A DNA stretch of 40,354 nucleotides from CAYLNC01 sp964534415 (lineage in GTDB: Bacteria; Patescibacteriota; Minisyncoccia; Phycocordibacterales; JAACPR01), in the NCBI GenBank assembly GCA_964534415.1, contig CAZHOL010000005.1, forward strand, positions 1 through 40,354. Direction: 5' to 3'. The notes beneath the pieces are model-generated. The model was not told where the DNA came from. It was given only the letters and a program-made list of their open reading frames with translations, and did no database searches. Of the stretch, positions 24,846 through 32,009 are shown piece after piece. Every line of letters starts with the position of its first letter. Position 1 is the first letter of the stretch. Made by a program: the position numbers and the translations under genes.

Positions 24846-25094
24846 CTAATTTATGTCGATAATTTCTGTCTTGCCCTGAAAAATTTCCTTCAAAATTTTC
24901 TTGGAAGATTCGAAAGGAGAAATTGCCGATTCAACTGACGCGGTTTGGTCTTCCTTCAAATATCCCCCCTCTACAACTGAAAAAAGCCACACAGCAAAAA
25001 TTAAACCGGTTATGATTGCAGACGAAATCAACGCAATCATTTTCTTTTGATCATCAGATTTTGCGCGCAACTTTGCAATCGTTTTCGAAAACAT
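24846..25094 (-). CDS. Small single-TM protein of unknown function
   Basis: 82 aa: a basic N-terminus (KTIAKLRAKSDDQKK), one membrane helix (about 19-40) and an acidic/Ser-rich tail with a helical ending. No family recognised. It lies 9 nt after the MBL-fold gene and upstream of gyrA, same strand. The ATG is used rather than an in-frame TTG 6 nt upstream. Confidence 0.6.
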   Translation of the reverse strand: MFSKTIAKLRAKSDDQKKMIALISSAIITGLIFAVWLFSVVEGGYLKEDQTASVESAISPFESSKKILKEIFQGKTEIIDIN

Positions 25095-25103
25095 ATTCAA
25101 ATT

Positions 25104-25891
25104 TTAGCACGACAGAATCACGACTTCTCCTTTTTTTCCTTCCAAATCTTTTTTCTTGATTGTGAGTTTATCAACTGGCTTTGTAGATTCGGCGCCGGCT
25201 TCAGAAAGAAAATCTTTCAAAGCGTTTTTGTCACCAACTGATCCGTAGTGAATTGGAATAACGATTGCAGGTTCTCTTTTCACTGCTAATTTGTATGCCT
25301 CTGCCGCGTCGAGCACCCCGTCGCCACCGATTGGAACAAATAGGACATCGCATTCGCCGAGAGCCTCCTTGGTTTCTGGCTCTAATTCCGCGTCACCCAA
25401 AGCTCCCAAATAGACGACATTTATTCCATCTATTGTGACTGTATATATTGTGTTGATTCTATCCTTGCCATCGTATTTTGTTTTTGAAGCATATCCGCGC
25501 ACGAACAATCCGGCAGATTCATATTCGCCCGGTCCAGAAATTGCGAAAGCTTGTTTGTCATTTCGTGAAGCCACCTCTGCTCCGTTCATATCTGGATGAT
25601 TGACTGAAATTAATACGACATCCGCACCGAAACTAGTTCCACTAAATTTTGACTTCTTTGATGGCGGATTAAAAGCAACAGTTGTGTCACCGTGCTGAAT
25701 TTTAATNNNNNNNNNNNNNNNNNNNNNNNNNNNNNNNNNNNNNNNNNNNNNNNNNNNNNNNNNNNNNNNNNNNNNNNNNNNNNNNNNNNNNNNNNNNNNN
25801 NNNNNNACTTCTTTGATGGCGGATTAAAAGCAACAGTTGTGTCACCGTGCTGAATTTTAATGGCCTCAACTCCTTGGTAAGTGATAATCAT
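25104..25891 (-). CDS. Metallo-beta-lactamase-fold protein, split by a false scaffold gap
   Basis: As given, the frame is interrupted by 100 N. The 55 bases on each side of the gap are identical; removing the gap plus one copy (155 bp) restores one uninterrupted 210-aa frame from 25891 to 25104. The product resembles small MBL-fold hydrolases of the UPF0173/Lactamase_B_3 type: MIITYQGVEAIKIQHGD, GPGEYE, INVVYLGALGD and the closing IPIHYGS. The metal-binding HxHxDH motif is replaced by a SVNHPDMNG-like segment, so classical zinc binding looks impaired. Substrate unknown. It is followed closely by the small TM protein and gyrA. Confidence 0.75.
25652..25706 (+). repeat. 55-bp contig-end overlap, left copy
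   Basis: Identical over all 55 bases to 25807-25861 on the other side of the N block. Best explained as an unmerged contig overlap. Confidence 0.95.
25707..25806. other. 100-N scaffold gap (probably artefactual)
   Basis: Exactly 100 N flanked by identical 55-bp ends. Collapsing 155 bp restores the reading frame, so no sequence is likely missing here. Confidence 0.9.
25807..25861 (+). repeat. 55-bp contig-end overlap, right copy
   Basis: Second copy of the sequence at 25652-25706. Confidence 0.95.
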
Positions 25892-25967
25892 GAGGTGAAT
25901 TATAGATTGTAAGTCAATTTTAGTAAAGGACTTCCATTTTATAGAAAAATATGTATACTATTGTCTA

Positions 25968-26040
25968 TTGTATTTTATTAGCCAAAAGTATATATAACCC
26001 TCGGTTGTGCCACGATAGTTCTTCACCGAGAATCTATACT
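25968..26040 (+). promoter_or_regulatory. rpsA promoter region with leader hairpin
   Basis: TTGTAT (25968-25973), 17-nt spacer, TATATA (25991-25996). A second -10-like TATACT at 26035-26040 is 13 nt before the ATG. Between them CTCGGT (26000-26005) and ACCGAG (26025-26030) form a 6-bp stem with a 19-nt loop. Confidence 0.4.
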
Positions 26041-26053
26041 TTTAAAATTTACA

Positions 26054-27175
26054 ATGAAAGATTTAATTACTATGGAAGGAGCTAGCGACAAGATGACAAA
26101 AGTCGCAGCAAATTTAGCAACGCCTCCTATCGAAGGAGATATCGTTGAGGGTCTGGTTATATCAGTTGATAAATCAGCGATTTACATAAACTTGCCACCA
26201 TTTGGTACAGGTATTATTTTCGGACGAGAGTATATCACTGCTCGAGATTTGATTCGAAAAGTTCGAGTTGGGGACTCGATTAAAGCAAAGGTTGTCGATA
26301 TTAGAAACGAGGAAGGTTACATTGAACTTTCACTGAAAGAAGCTCGACAAGCTTTGATTTGGGGAGAAGTGGAAGAAGCTATTAAAACAAAGAAGGTCAT
26401 TGGTGTTACAGTTCAGGACGCAAACAAGGGAGGTTTGATTATGTCATGGCAAGGTCTGCAAGGATTTCTTCCTGCATCACAATTGTCAGCCGATCACTAC
26501 CCTCGCGTAACTGATGGTGACAAAATGAAAATTTTGGAAGAGTTGAAAAAATTGATTGGCAAGGAATTGGCAGTCACAGTTATTGGTGCCACATCTGACG
26601 ATGGAAAATTGATTTTCTCAGAGAAAGGTATTTCATCAAATGCAAGCGTTTCAAATTCTTCATCAGAGAAAACTTCAGAAGCAAAAACTGCTTCAGCTGC
26701 GAAATACAAAGTTGGGGATGTATTGGACGGTGAAGTTACAGGAGTTGTCGATTTCGGTGTCTTCGTCAAAGTACAGAATGACATCGAGGGTCTAGTACAC
26801 ATTTCAGAAATTGATTGGTCACTAGTTGAAAATCCACGACAGCATTACTCAGTCGGCGATACAGTTAAAGTTAAAGTTATCGAAGTCAAAGATGGAAAAA
26901 TTTCACTCTCAATCAAGGCTCTCAAAGAAAATCCTTGGGTTGAAGCTGGAAAGAAATACAAGAAAGGTGACGTCGTTAACGGTGTTGTCATCAAACACAA
27001 TAAACACGGCGCATTGGTTTCTATCGAAGAAGGAGTCGCTGGTCTAGTTCACATCTCAGAGTTTGCAAACCCTGCAGAGTTGAAAGAGAAAATGGAGTTG
27101 GGCAAAAACTACCAGTTCAAAATCACTTTGTTTGATGCAAAGGATCAGAAGATGACATTGACCGCGAAGGTTTAA
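26054..27175 (+). CDS. rpsA: 30S ribosomal protein S1 (four S1 domains)
   Basis: 373 aa with four S1 RNA-binding OB folds: about 24-95 (GDIVEGLVISVDKSAIYI), 105-190 (more divergent), 213-290 (GDVLDGEVTGVVDFGVFVKV, GLVHISEI) and 300-373 (GDVVNGVVIKHNKHGALVSI, GLVHISEF). E. coli S1 has six; four-domain forms are common outside Proteobacteria. The protein binds mRNA during initiation. The short form is relevant here because most genes in the window lack SD sites. No SD precedes the ATG; MEGASDK at 26072 is an alternative start. Confidence 0.92.
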   Translation: MKDLITMEGASDKMTKVAANLATPPIEGDIVEGLVISVDKSAIYINLPPFGTGIIFGREYITARDLIRKVRVGDSIKAKVVDIRNEEGYIELSLKEARQALIWGEVEEAIKTKKVIGVTVQDANKGGLIMSWQGLQGFLPASQLSADHYPRVTDGDKMKILEELKKLIGKELAVTVIGATSDDGKLIFSEKGISSNASVSNSSSEKTSEAKTASAAKYKVGDVLDGEVTGVVDFGVFVKVQNDIEGLVHISEIDWSLVENPRQHYSVGDTVKVKVIEVKDGKISLSIKALKENPWVEAGKKYKKGDVVNGVVIKHNKHGALVSIEEGVAGLVHISEFANPAELKEKMELGKNYQFKITLFDAKDQKMTLTAKV

Positions 27176-27189
27176 GGAGAGAAATAAAA

Positions 27190-27218
27190 AGCGCCGGGCG
27201 AAAGCTCGGTGCTTTTTA
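27190..27218 (+). terminator. Terminator of rpsA
   Basis: Ten-pair stem (two G-U) closed by a GAAA tetraloop and followed by TTTTTATTTT. Confidence 0.9.
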
Positions 27219-27228
27219 TTTTGTTTGC

Positions 27229-27290
27229 CAAAAAATGATTTCAGGAGTAGAGTTCTATTCGAGCACATTCAACAACCAACACGAGAGGAC
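27229..27290 (+). promoter_or_regulatory. Putative promoter and SD of the small basic cassette
   Basis: TTGCCA, 17-nt spacer, TAGAGT before base 27255, then a leader with SD GAGAGGA ending 8 nt before the ATG at 27298. Confidence 0.45.
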
Positions 27291-27297
27291 CAATGCA

Positions 27298-27564
27298 ATG
27301 TGTGCAAAAAAGAAAAAAGCCAATCCGCTTGGGATAAAACTCACACCAGTCAAGCCGTCGAAAACACTCGGGAAGTCGCTCAAGAAAAAACTTGCTGAGC
27401 TCGAAAAGCGACGCAAGAATTCAGAGGAGGATTACGAGCAGGATAAATTCAACAAAGCACTCATTCGGGCACTCAACAACCCCGAATGTATCCGAGCTCT
27501 CCGCAATGCGGTGAGAGAAGAACGGACCAGCCATCGCTATTCGCTTGGACACCTCATCACCTGA
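27298..27564 (+). CDS. Small basic hypothetical protein (SD cassette)
   Basis: 88 aa, strongly basic and helix-rich: a Lys-rich N-terminus (CAKKKKANPLG), a charged coiled-coil-like middle (SLKKKLAELEKRRKNSEEDYEQDKFNKALIRAL) and NPECIRALRNAVREERT. It is possibly nucleic-acid binding, but no family is recognised. The start at 27298 is chosen for the GAGAGGA SD; an in-frame ATG at 27235 has no such site and would lie upstream of the putative -10. Codon use is GC-richer than rpsA and pth. Its stop codon overlaps the base of its terminator stem. Confidence 0.65.
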   Translation: MCAKKKKANPLGIKLTPVKPSKTLGKSLKKKLAELEKRRKNSEEDYEQDKFNKALIRALNNPECIRALRNAVREERTSHRYSLGHLIT

Positions 27565-27588
27565 CAGGGCCCCGCCCTGTCTTTTTTT
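27563..27588 (+). terminator. Terminator of the small basic cassette
   Basis: GACAGGGC-CCC-GCCCTGTC hairpin followed by seven T, starting inside the TGA stop codon. Confidence 0.92.
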
Positions 27589-28183
27589 ATTTCCCACTAT
27601 TAACCGGATTCGAAGCGATTAGATAATTTTCACGAACAACTAACTCAAGACCATTTATCGCTCTCACGATAACCTTCTTCAACACTAACTGCTCTTTCGG
27701 ACTAAACTTTCCAAGAACATGTTTGACCACAGCCTCCTCCCCTTTTGGTTTTTTAATTTTTCCTGAAGCCAATTCTGTAGAAATTCCCACTCGCAATCGT
27801 GGAAATTTTTCTGTTTTGACCGCCCGAATAATTGAAGCCAATCCGTTATGTCCTCCATCGCTCTTGTTGAAACTAATTTTCAAATTTCCAAGACCCAAAT
27901 CCAAATCATCATAGACGACTGTCATCTGCTCTGCCTTCTTCGCGCTTGTGATTAATTTTTTGACTGCATTTCCAGAATTGTTCATGTAAGTGTCGGGCAA
28001 AATCAAAGTCACCTGCTCCTTGCCAATTTTTCCGACAGAGACCTGCGCATTTATTTTCTTGTCATATTCAAAATCCTTGAAATCAAATTTCTTTGCAAAT
28101 TTTGTGACGATTTCTCGACCAACATTATGTCGTGAACCTTCATATTGCGCCTCAGGGTTTCCCAATCCAATTATGTATTTCAT
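27587..28183 (-). CDS. pth: Peptidyl-tRNA hydrolase
   Basis: 198 aa; releases peptides from stalled peptidyl-tRNA. Motifs: GLGNPEAQYEGSRHNVG with the catalytic His in RHNVG, LPDTYMNNSGNAV, VYDDLDLGLGNLKI and SDGGHNGLASI. RLRVGI and GEEAVVKHVLGKF complete the family pattern. Full length. It is divergent from lepB and convergent with the small basic cassette. A TAAAAT hexamer lies 12 nt before the ATG; no SD. Confidence 0.96.
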   Translation of the reverse strand: MKYIIGLGNPEAQYEGSRHNVGREIVTKFAKKFDFKDFEYDKKINAQVSVGKIGKEQVTLILPDTYMNNSGNAVKKLITSAKKAEQMTVVYDDLDLGLGNLKISFNKSDGGHNGLASIIRAVKTEKFPRLRVGISTELASGKIKKPKGEEAVVKHVLGKFSPKEQLVLKKVIVRAINGLELVVRENYLIASNPVNSGK

Positions 28184-28255
28184 ATATTGAAATTCATTTT
28201 AGTTGTTAATTAATTTGTGTCAATCGGCATTGTGTATTAAAATGACTGATATTAT

Positions 28256-28828
28256 ATGGAAAACACATCAAATATCGTCAGAAAAATTGAAGTTAAAAAC
28301 AACAAATTTACTCTGAAAGACTTGCGCACACTCATATTATTAGTTGTCTTCGTTGTGTTGCCAATTAGATTTTTCATCGCCCAACCATTTGTGGTTAGTG
28401 GTCAATCGATGGATCCAACTTTTCATGACGGACAATATTTGATAGTCGACCAGGTCTCATACAATTTTCACACACCCGAGCGTGGCGACATTGTAATTTT
28501 CAGATATGCGGGTGATACTTCAAAATTTTTCATTAAAAGAGTTGTTGGCCTACCCGGAGAAACAGTGAGAATTGTTGGCAACAAAATTTTCGTAAAGAAA
28601 GAAGGCCAAGAATTTACAGAAATTAAAGAAGAATATATTACAGAAATTTTTAACGCAAATAGCGAATGGAAAATTGCAGATGACGAAATTTTTGTGATGG
28701 GAGATAACAGAAACAACAGTTTGGATTCGAGATATTTTGGTCCAATCAAAATGAATTCCGTAATCGGACGTGCGTATCTGAGACTGTTTCCACTTTCAAA
28801 GATAGATTATTTACCAGGTAAATTTTAA
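28256..28828 (+). CDS. lepB: Signal peptidase I
   Basis: 190 aa; cleaves signal peptides at the outer face of the membrane. One N-terminal helix (about 24-43), then the catalytic Ser51 in SGQSMDPT, Lys94 in FFIKRVVGLPGE, and the C-terminal box GDNRNNSLDSRYFGPI. Compact Gram-positive-like form. The many signal-peptide proteins in the window (pilin-like and modular secreted proteins) are potential substrates. The HisRS-like gene starts 3 nt downstream, so the two are co-transcribed. Confidence 0.95.
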   Translation: MENTSNIVRKIEVKNNKFTLKDLRTLILLVVFVVLPIRFFIAQPFVVSGQSMDPTFHDGQYLIVDQVSYNFHTPERGDIVIFRYAGDTSKFFIKRVVGLPGETVRIVGNKIFVKKEGQEFTEIKEEYITEIFNANSEWKIADDEIFVMGDNRNNSLDSRYFGPIKMNSVIGRAYLRLFPLSKIDYLPGKF

Positions 28829-28831
28829 TTT

Positions 28832-29992
28832 ATGGCAAAAACAACAAAGACTAAAAATTTCAAAAAGGCTGCGCTCGTTGCAAAATATTTCGGATTCGAT
28901 TCTGAGACTAAATTCAATGTCGAAAATGATACTATAAAATTGTGTGCCGGGATTAAGAAAGAGAAAAAATATCTCGACGAATATTTGCCAGCAATGGAGG
29001 AGGTTGCTCAACTCATTTTGAACTTTACCGCAAAAGACAGCACCGCCTCTGTTTTCAAATACTTTGATCAGCCCGCATCCGGAGATCACAATCAATCTCG
29101 CAAGAGAACAGGCATGGACCAAATGAGTCTGCACGTAGTCGGCGTTGAAAATAGTATCGCTGACGGATTAATGATTAAAACCATTAAAACTATTTTGGAG
29201 GATCACGGACACAAAAATTTAGTGCTTCATTTAAATAATGTTGGCGGAAAAGAAACACAAACACAATTCAATCGCGAGGCAACTAATTTCTTTCGCAAGC
29301 ATATCGCCATGCTCACACCTGTGTGTAGACAATATTTCAAAGAAGGTATTCATTCATTAGTTGTGAACGGTGGTGAAGACTGCAAAATCTTGAAAGAGCA
29401 TGCTCCAGAGCCAATGGACTATCTGAGCGACGAGGGTCGAGTGAAATTCCGCGAACTCATAGAGTACATTGAGAGTTTTGATTTGCCATATGAAATCGAT
29501 TCGTACATTTTAGGTGATCCGAATTATTCGACACACACCGTTTTCCAAATAATTGATGGCGATAGTGGTAAAGTTTTGGCTGCGGGAACACGATATGATT
29601 TGTTATCGAAAAAATTGGGCACTAGAAAAGATGTCTGCGCAATTAGTGCCAACGTTTGGGTCGAGGAAAGCAAACCTATCACAGAGAAAGCTTTGAAAAA
29701 ATCCGATGAAAATAAATTTTTCATGATTCAGGTAGGAACACGAGCAAAAATTCTCGCACTCGATCTGATTGAGAGACTTTATAAAGACAAAATTTATGTA
29801 AAGCATCGAATCGCTCGCGACAAACTAGCTTCACAATTGCAATTAGCTGGAAAATTGAACTCGGAATACTACATTATCATCGGACACAAGGAGGCACTCG
29901 ACAAATCTGCCATAATTAAAGACGCGCAAGGAAAAGCTCAGCGAAATGTACCACTAGATGAAATTACCAAATATATACAGGAGCTAAAATAA
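28832..29992 (+). CDS. Histidyl-tRNA synthetase-like protein, probably not a HisRS
   Basis: 386 aa with a class II synthetase-like core and an HGTP anticodon-binding domain at about 290-386 (FFMIQVGTRAKILALDLIERLY, then DKLASQLQLAGKLNSEYYIIIGHKEA). The core follows HisRS order: a motif 2-like RKRTGMDQMSLHVVG, the KILKEHAPEPMDYLSDEG region, and positions equivalent to the two histidine-binding signatures. The first, RGLDYYxxTVFE in HisRS, reads LGDPNYSTHTVFQ and lacks the catalytic Arg; the second, AGGRYDGL, reads AGTRYDLL. Histidine activation is therefore doubtful. It could be a HisZ-like regulator or an RNA-binding paralogue. In operon with lepB. Confidence 0.7.
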   Translation: MAKTTKTKNFKKAALVAKYFGFDSETKFNVENDTIKLCAGIKKEKKYLDEYLPAMEEVAQLILNFTAKDSTASVFKYFDQPASGDHNQSRKRTGMDQMSLHVVGVENSIADGLMIKTIKTILEDHGHKNLVLHLNNVGGKETQTQFNREATNFFRKHIAMLTPVCRQYFKEGIHSLVVNGGEDCKILKEHAPEPMDYLSDEGRVKFRELIEYIESFDLPYEIDSYILGDPNYSTHTVFQIIDGDSGKVLAAGTRYDLLSKKLGTRKDVCAISANVWVEESKPITEKALKKSDENKFFMIQVGTRAKILALDLIERLYKDKIYVKHRIARDKLASQLQLAGKLNSEYYIIIGHKEALDKSAIIKDAQGKAQRNVPLDEITKYIQELK

Positions 29993-30037
29993 TTTGGGCT
30001 TGTCAGAAAAAATTATCTATGATAATCTATGTCAATT

Positions 30038-30286
30038 ATGGCAAATAACGTTGAAGTAACAAGAAAGAAAAACGAGAGCCCAGCGAGCATAATCAAGCGA
30101 TTTACTCGAAGAGTTCAGGAATCAGGCGTACTACCACGCGTGCGATCTATTCGATATGCTGAGAGACCAATGTCTGATTACACAAAGAAAAAGAAGCGAT
30201 TGAAGACTTTGAAAAGAGGCGCTGAATATCAGAGACTTTTCAAACTTGGAAAAATTGCTGAGACTCGAACACGAGGAAAAAAATAG
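30038..30286 (+). CDS. rpsU: 30S ribosomal protein S21
   Basis: 82 aa and highly basic. NESPASIIKRFTRRVQESGVL followed by YAERPMSDYTKKKKRLKTLKR fits the bS21 pattern, here with a longer C-terminal tail than E. coli S21 (71 aa). TTGTCA (30000-30005) and a TAATCT-like -10 (30023-30028, 17-nt spacer) end 9 nt before the ATG at 30038, favouring this start over the ATG at 30029. ybeY starts 1 nt after the stop, placing a ribosomal protein and an rRNA maturation enzyme on one message. Confidence 0.85.
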   Translation: MANNVEVTRKKNESPASIIKRFTRRVQESGVLPRVRSIRYAERPMSDYTKKKKRLKTLKRGAEYQRLFKLGKIAETRTRGKK

Positions 30287-30287
30287 C

Positions 30288-30671
30288 ATGTTTGATGTCG
30301 TTAATTTAACAAAAACCAACTCCCCTGTTAGCGAGTTGGTTTTTGCAAAAATGAAGCAGGCGATTCTCGGAGACAAATATCAGTTGTCTTTGGCTTTTGT
30401 CGGTGATAGGCGTTCAAAAAAAATAAATCAGAACTATCGACAAAAAAATTATGTGCCGAACATTCTCAGTTTTGAAATAGAAAAAGATTCTGGAGAAATT
30501 TTCATCAATTTAAATAAAGTTAAAAAGCAACAGAAAAAATTCGACATGGAATTCCGCGAACTTACGAAATTTTTATTCATTCATGGATGTCTTCACCTGC
30601 TCGGAATGGATCATGGAGACAAAATGGAAGCCAAGGAAAAATTGTTCGTGGGAAAATTTGCAAAATTATAA
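30288..30671 (+). CDS. ybeY: Endoribonuclease YbeY
   Basis: 127 aa; zinc-dependent RNase in 16S rRNA 3' maturation and ribosome quality control. Zinc motif HGCLHLLGMDHGDKMEAKE is intact (HGxxHLxGxDH). NQNYRQKNYVPNILSF corresponds to the usual N-x-x-YR-x-K-x-x-TDVLSF block with TD replaced by PN. The protein is about 25 residues shorter than typical YbeY, mainly at the N-terminus. The start is the ATG 1 nt after rpsU; an in-frame ATG at 30246 would lie within rpsU. Confidence 0.9.
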   Translation: MFDVVNLTKTNSPVSELVFAKMKQAILGDKYQLSLAFVGDRRSKKINQNYRQKNYVPNILSFEIEKDSGEIFINLNKVKKQQKKFDMEFRELTKFLFIHGCLHLLGMDHGDKMEAKEKLFVGKFAKL

Positions 30672-30708
30672 TTTTTTTAGTGTAGAATAAAGAGCAAGAA
30701 TCTTTATT

Positions 30709-31923
30709 ATGAGCAAAAAAATTTCAGTTGGAATTGATATCGGAACATACCAGGTAAAAGTCGTCGTCTCTGAGAGCGATAGGGACTTCAATTCTCCTTT
30801 ACCAAAAATCATCGGGCTCGGTTTTGCCGAATCAAAGGGTCTACGTCATGGATATATCATTAATCCTGCAGATGCGATTCGTAGTATTCGTAAGGCTGTA
30901 AAGCAGGCCGAAAAAGAAAGCGGTGTCAAAATTGAACGCGCTTTCATTTCAATTAGCGGTATTGGTCTGTCGAGTCATAGCGCAATTGGCAACATCATCA
31001 TTTCTCGTGCCGATAATGAAGTTACTGATTTAGACATTGAGAAAGTTACTGAGGAGAGCAAACGACAGATTCCTTCATCAATTCTGATTAATCGCCAAAT
31101 TATTCACACCATTCCGGTGGAATATAAAATTGATGGAAAACCTGTGTTCGGTGATCCTGTTGGACTCAAAGGAAATAAATTGGAAGCGAAAATTATGTAC
31201 ATCAGCTGTTTGACTCATCACGTTCAAGAGTTGGTGAGCGCCGTGGAGAATTCAGGAATCGAAATTATCGACGCTGTGGCTTCCCCACTCGCTGCTGGAA
31301 TTGTTAATCTTTCAAAGACAGAGAGAATTGCAGGCTGTGTTCTAGTTAATATCGGGTCAGAAACTGTTTCGATGATCGTTTACGAGGAGGATGTTCCAAT
31401 TTCAATGGAAGTTTTCAAAGTCGGATCAAACGACATCACCAACGACATCGCTCTCGGTATGCAGATTTCCCTCGATGAAGCGGAGAAAGCAAAAGTTAAA
31501 GATGAAAATAATTCAGTTGTCGAGCATCCAAAGAAAAGTCCTGAAAATAAAATTAAGAGTATCATTCACAATAGACTCTCTGATGTTTTCGAATTGGTGG
31601 ATGCACATCTCAAAAAAATAAATAAGAGCGGTTTGTTGCCAGCAGGAATAATTTTAACAGGAGGTGGAAGCGGCATCACAACTGCCGAAGATTTGGCAAA
31701 GGCAATTTTAAAACTTCCTTCTAGAATTGCGACAATTGCAACGAACAAGGTTGAACCACTTTCAAAAAATAGCTCGATAAAAATCAAAGACTCTACATGG
31801 TCTGTTGCATATGGTCTGTGTGTTTATGGTCTCAGTGTTGATTCGGATGAAAACTTTACAAAAAACCTAGGAAGGCATATTTTTCAACGTATTTCTCGAT
31901 GGTTTAAACGATTTCTCCCATAA
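30709..31923 (+). CDS. ftsA: Cell division protein FtsA
   Basis: 404-aa actin-like ATPase that tethers FtsZ to the membrane. The phosphate-1 motif GIDIGTYQVKVVV is at the N-terminus, the SHS2 insertion follows (SISGIGLSSHSAIG), and the adenosine motif is IILTGGGSGI. The C-terminus FQRISRWFKRFLP is an amphipathic membrane-targeting helix. The gene precedes ftsZ by 86 bp. TAGAAT lies 20 nt before the ATG; no SD. Confidence 0.95.
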   Translation: MSKKISVGIDIGTYQVKVVVSESDRDFNSPLPKIIGLGFAESKGLRHGYIINPADAIRSIRKAVKQAEKESGVKIERAFISISGIGLSSHSAIGNIIISRADNEVTDLDIEKVTEESKRQIPSSILINRQIIHTIPVEYKIDGKPVFGDPVGLKGNKLEAKIMYISCLTHHVQELVSAVENSGIEIIDAVASPLAAGIVNLSKTERIAGCVLVNIGSETVSMIVYEEDVPISMEVFKVGSNDITNDIALGMQISLDEAEKAKVKDENNSVVEHPKKSPENKIKSIIHNRLSDVFELVDAHLKKINKSGLLPAGIILTGGGSGITTAEDLAKAILKLPSRIATIATNKVEPLSKNSSIKIKDSTWSVAYGLCVYGLSVDSDENFTKNLGRHIFQRISRWFKRFLP

Positions 31924-31963
31924 ATTGCAAGTCTTGATTTAAAATTTCAATGATATATGATGG

Positions 31964-31969
31964 TATATA
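31964..31969 (+). promoter_or_regulatory. Putative extended -10 upstream of ftsZ
   Basis: TGGTATATA (TATATA at 31964-31969) in the ftsA-ftsZ gap; predicted leader about 34 nt without an SD. Confidence 0.4.
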
Positions 31970-32009
31970 ACTCATGGGGATGAGTTTAATAGTTATTTAA
32001 TTTAAAAAT

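Noticed and set aside
25652..25861. 55-bp direct repeats as a genuine repeat or mobile-element footprint
   Set aside because: They sit exactly at the ends of a 100-N scaffold gap and collapse in frame, so an assembly overlap is simpler.
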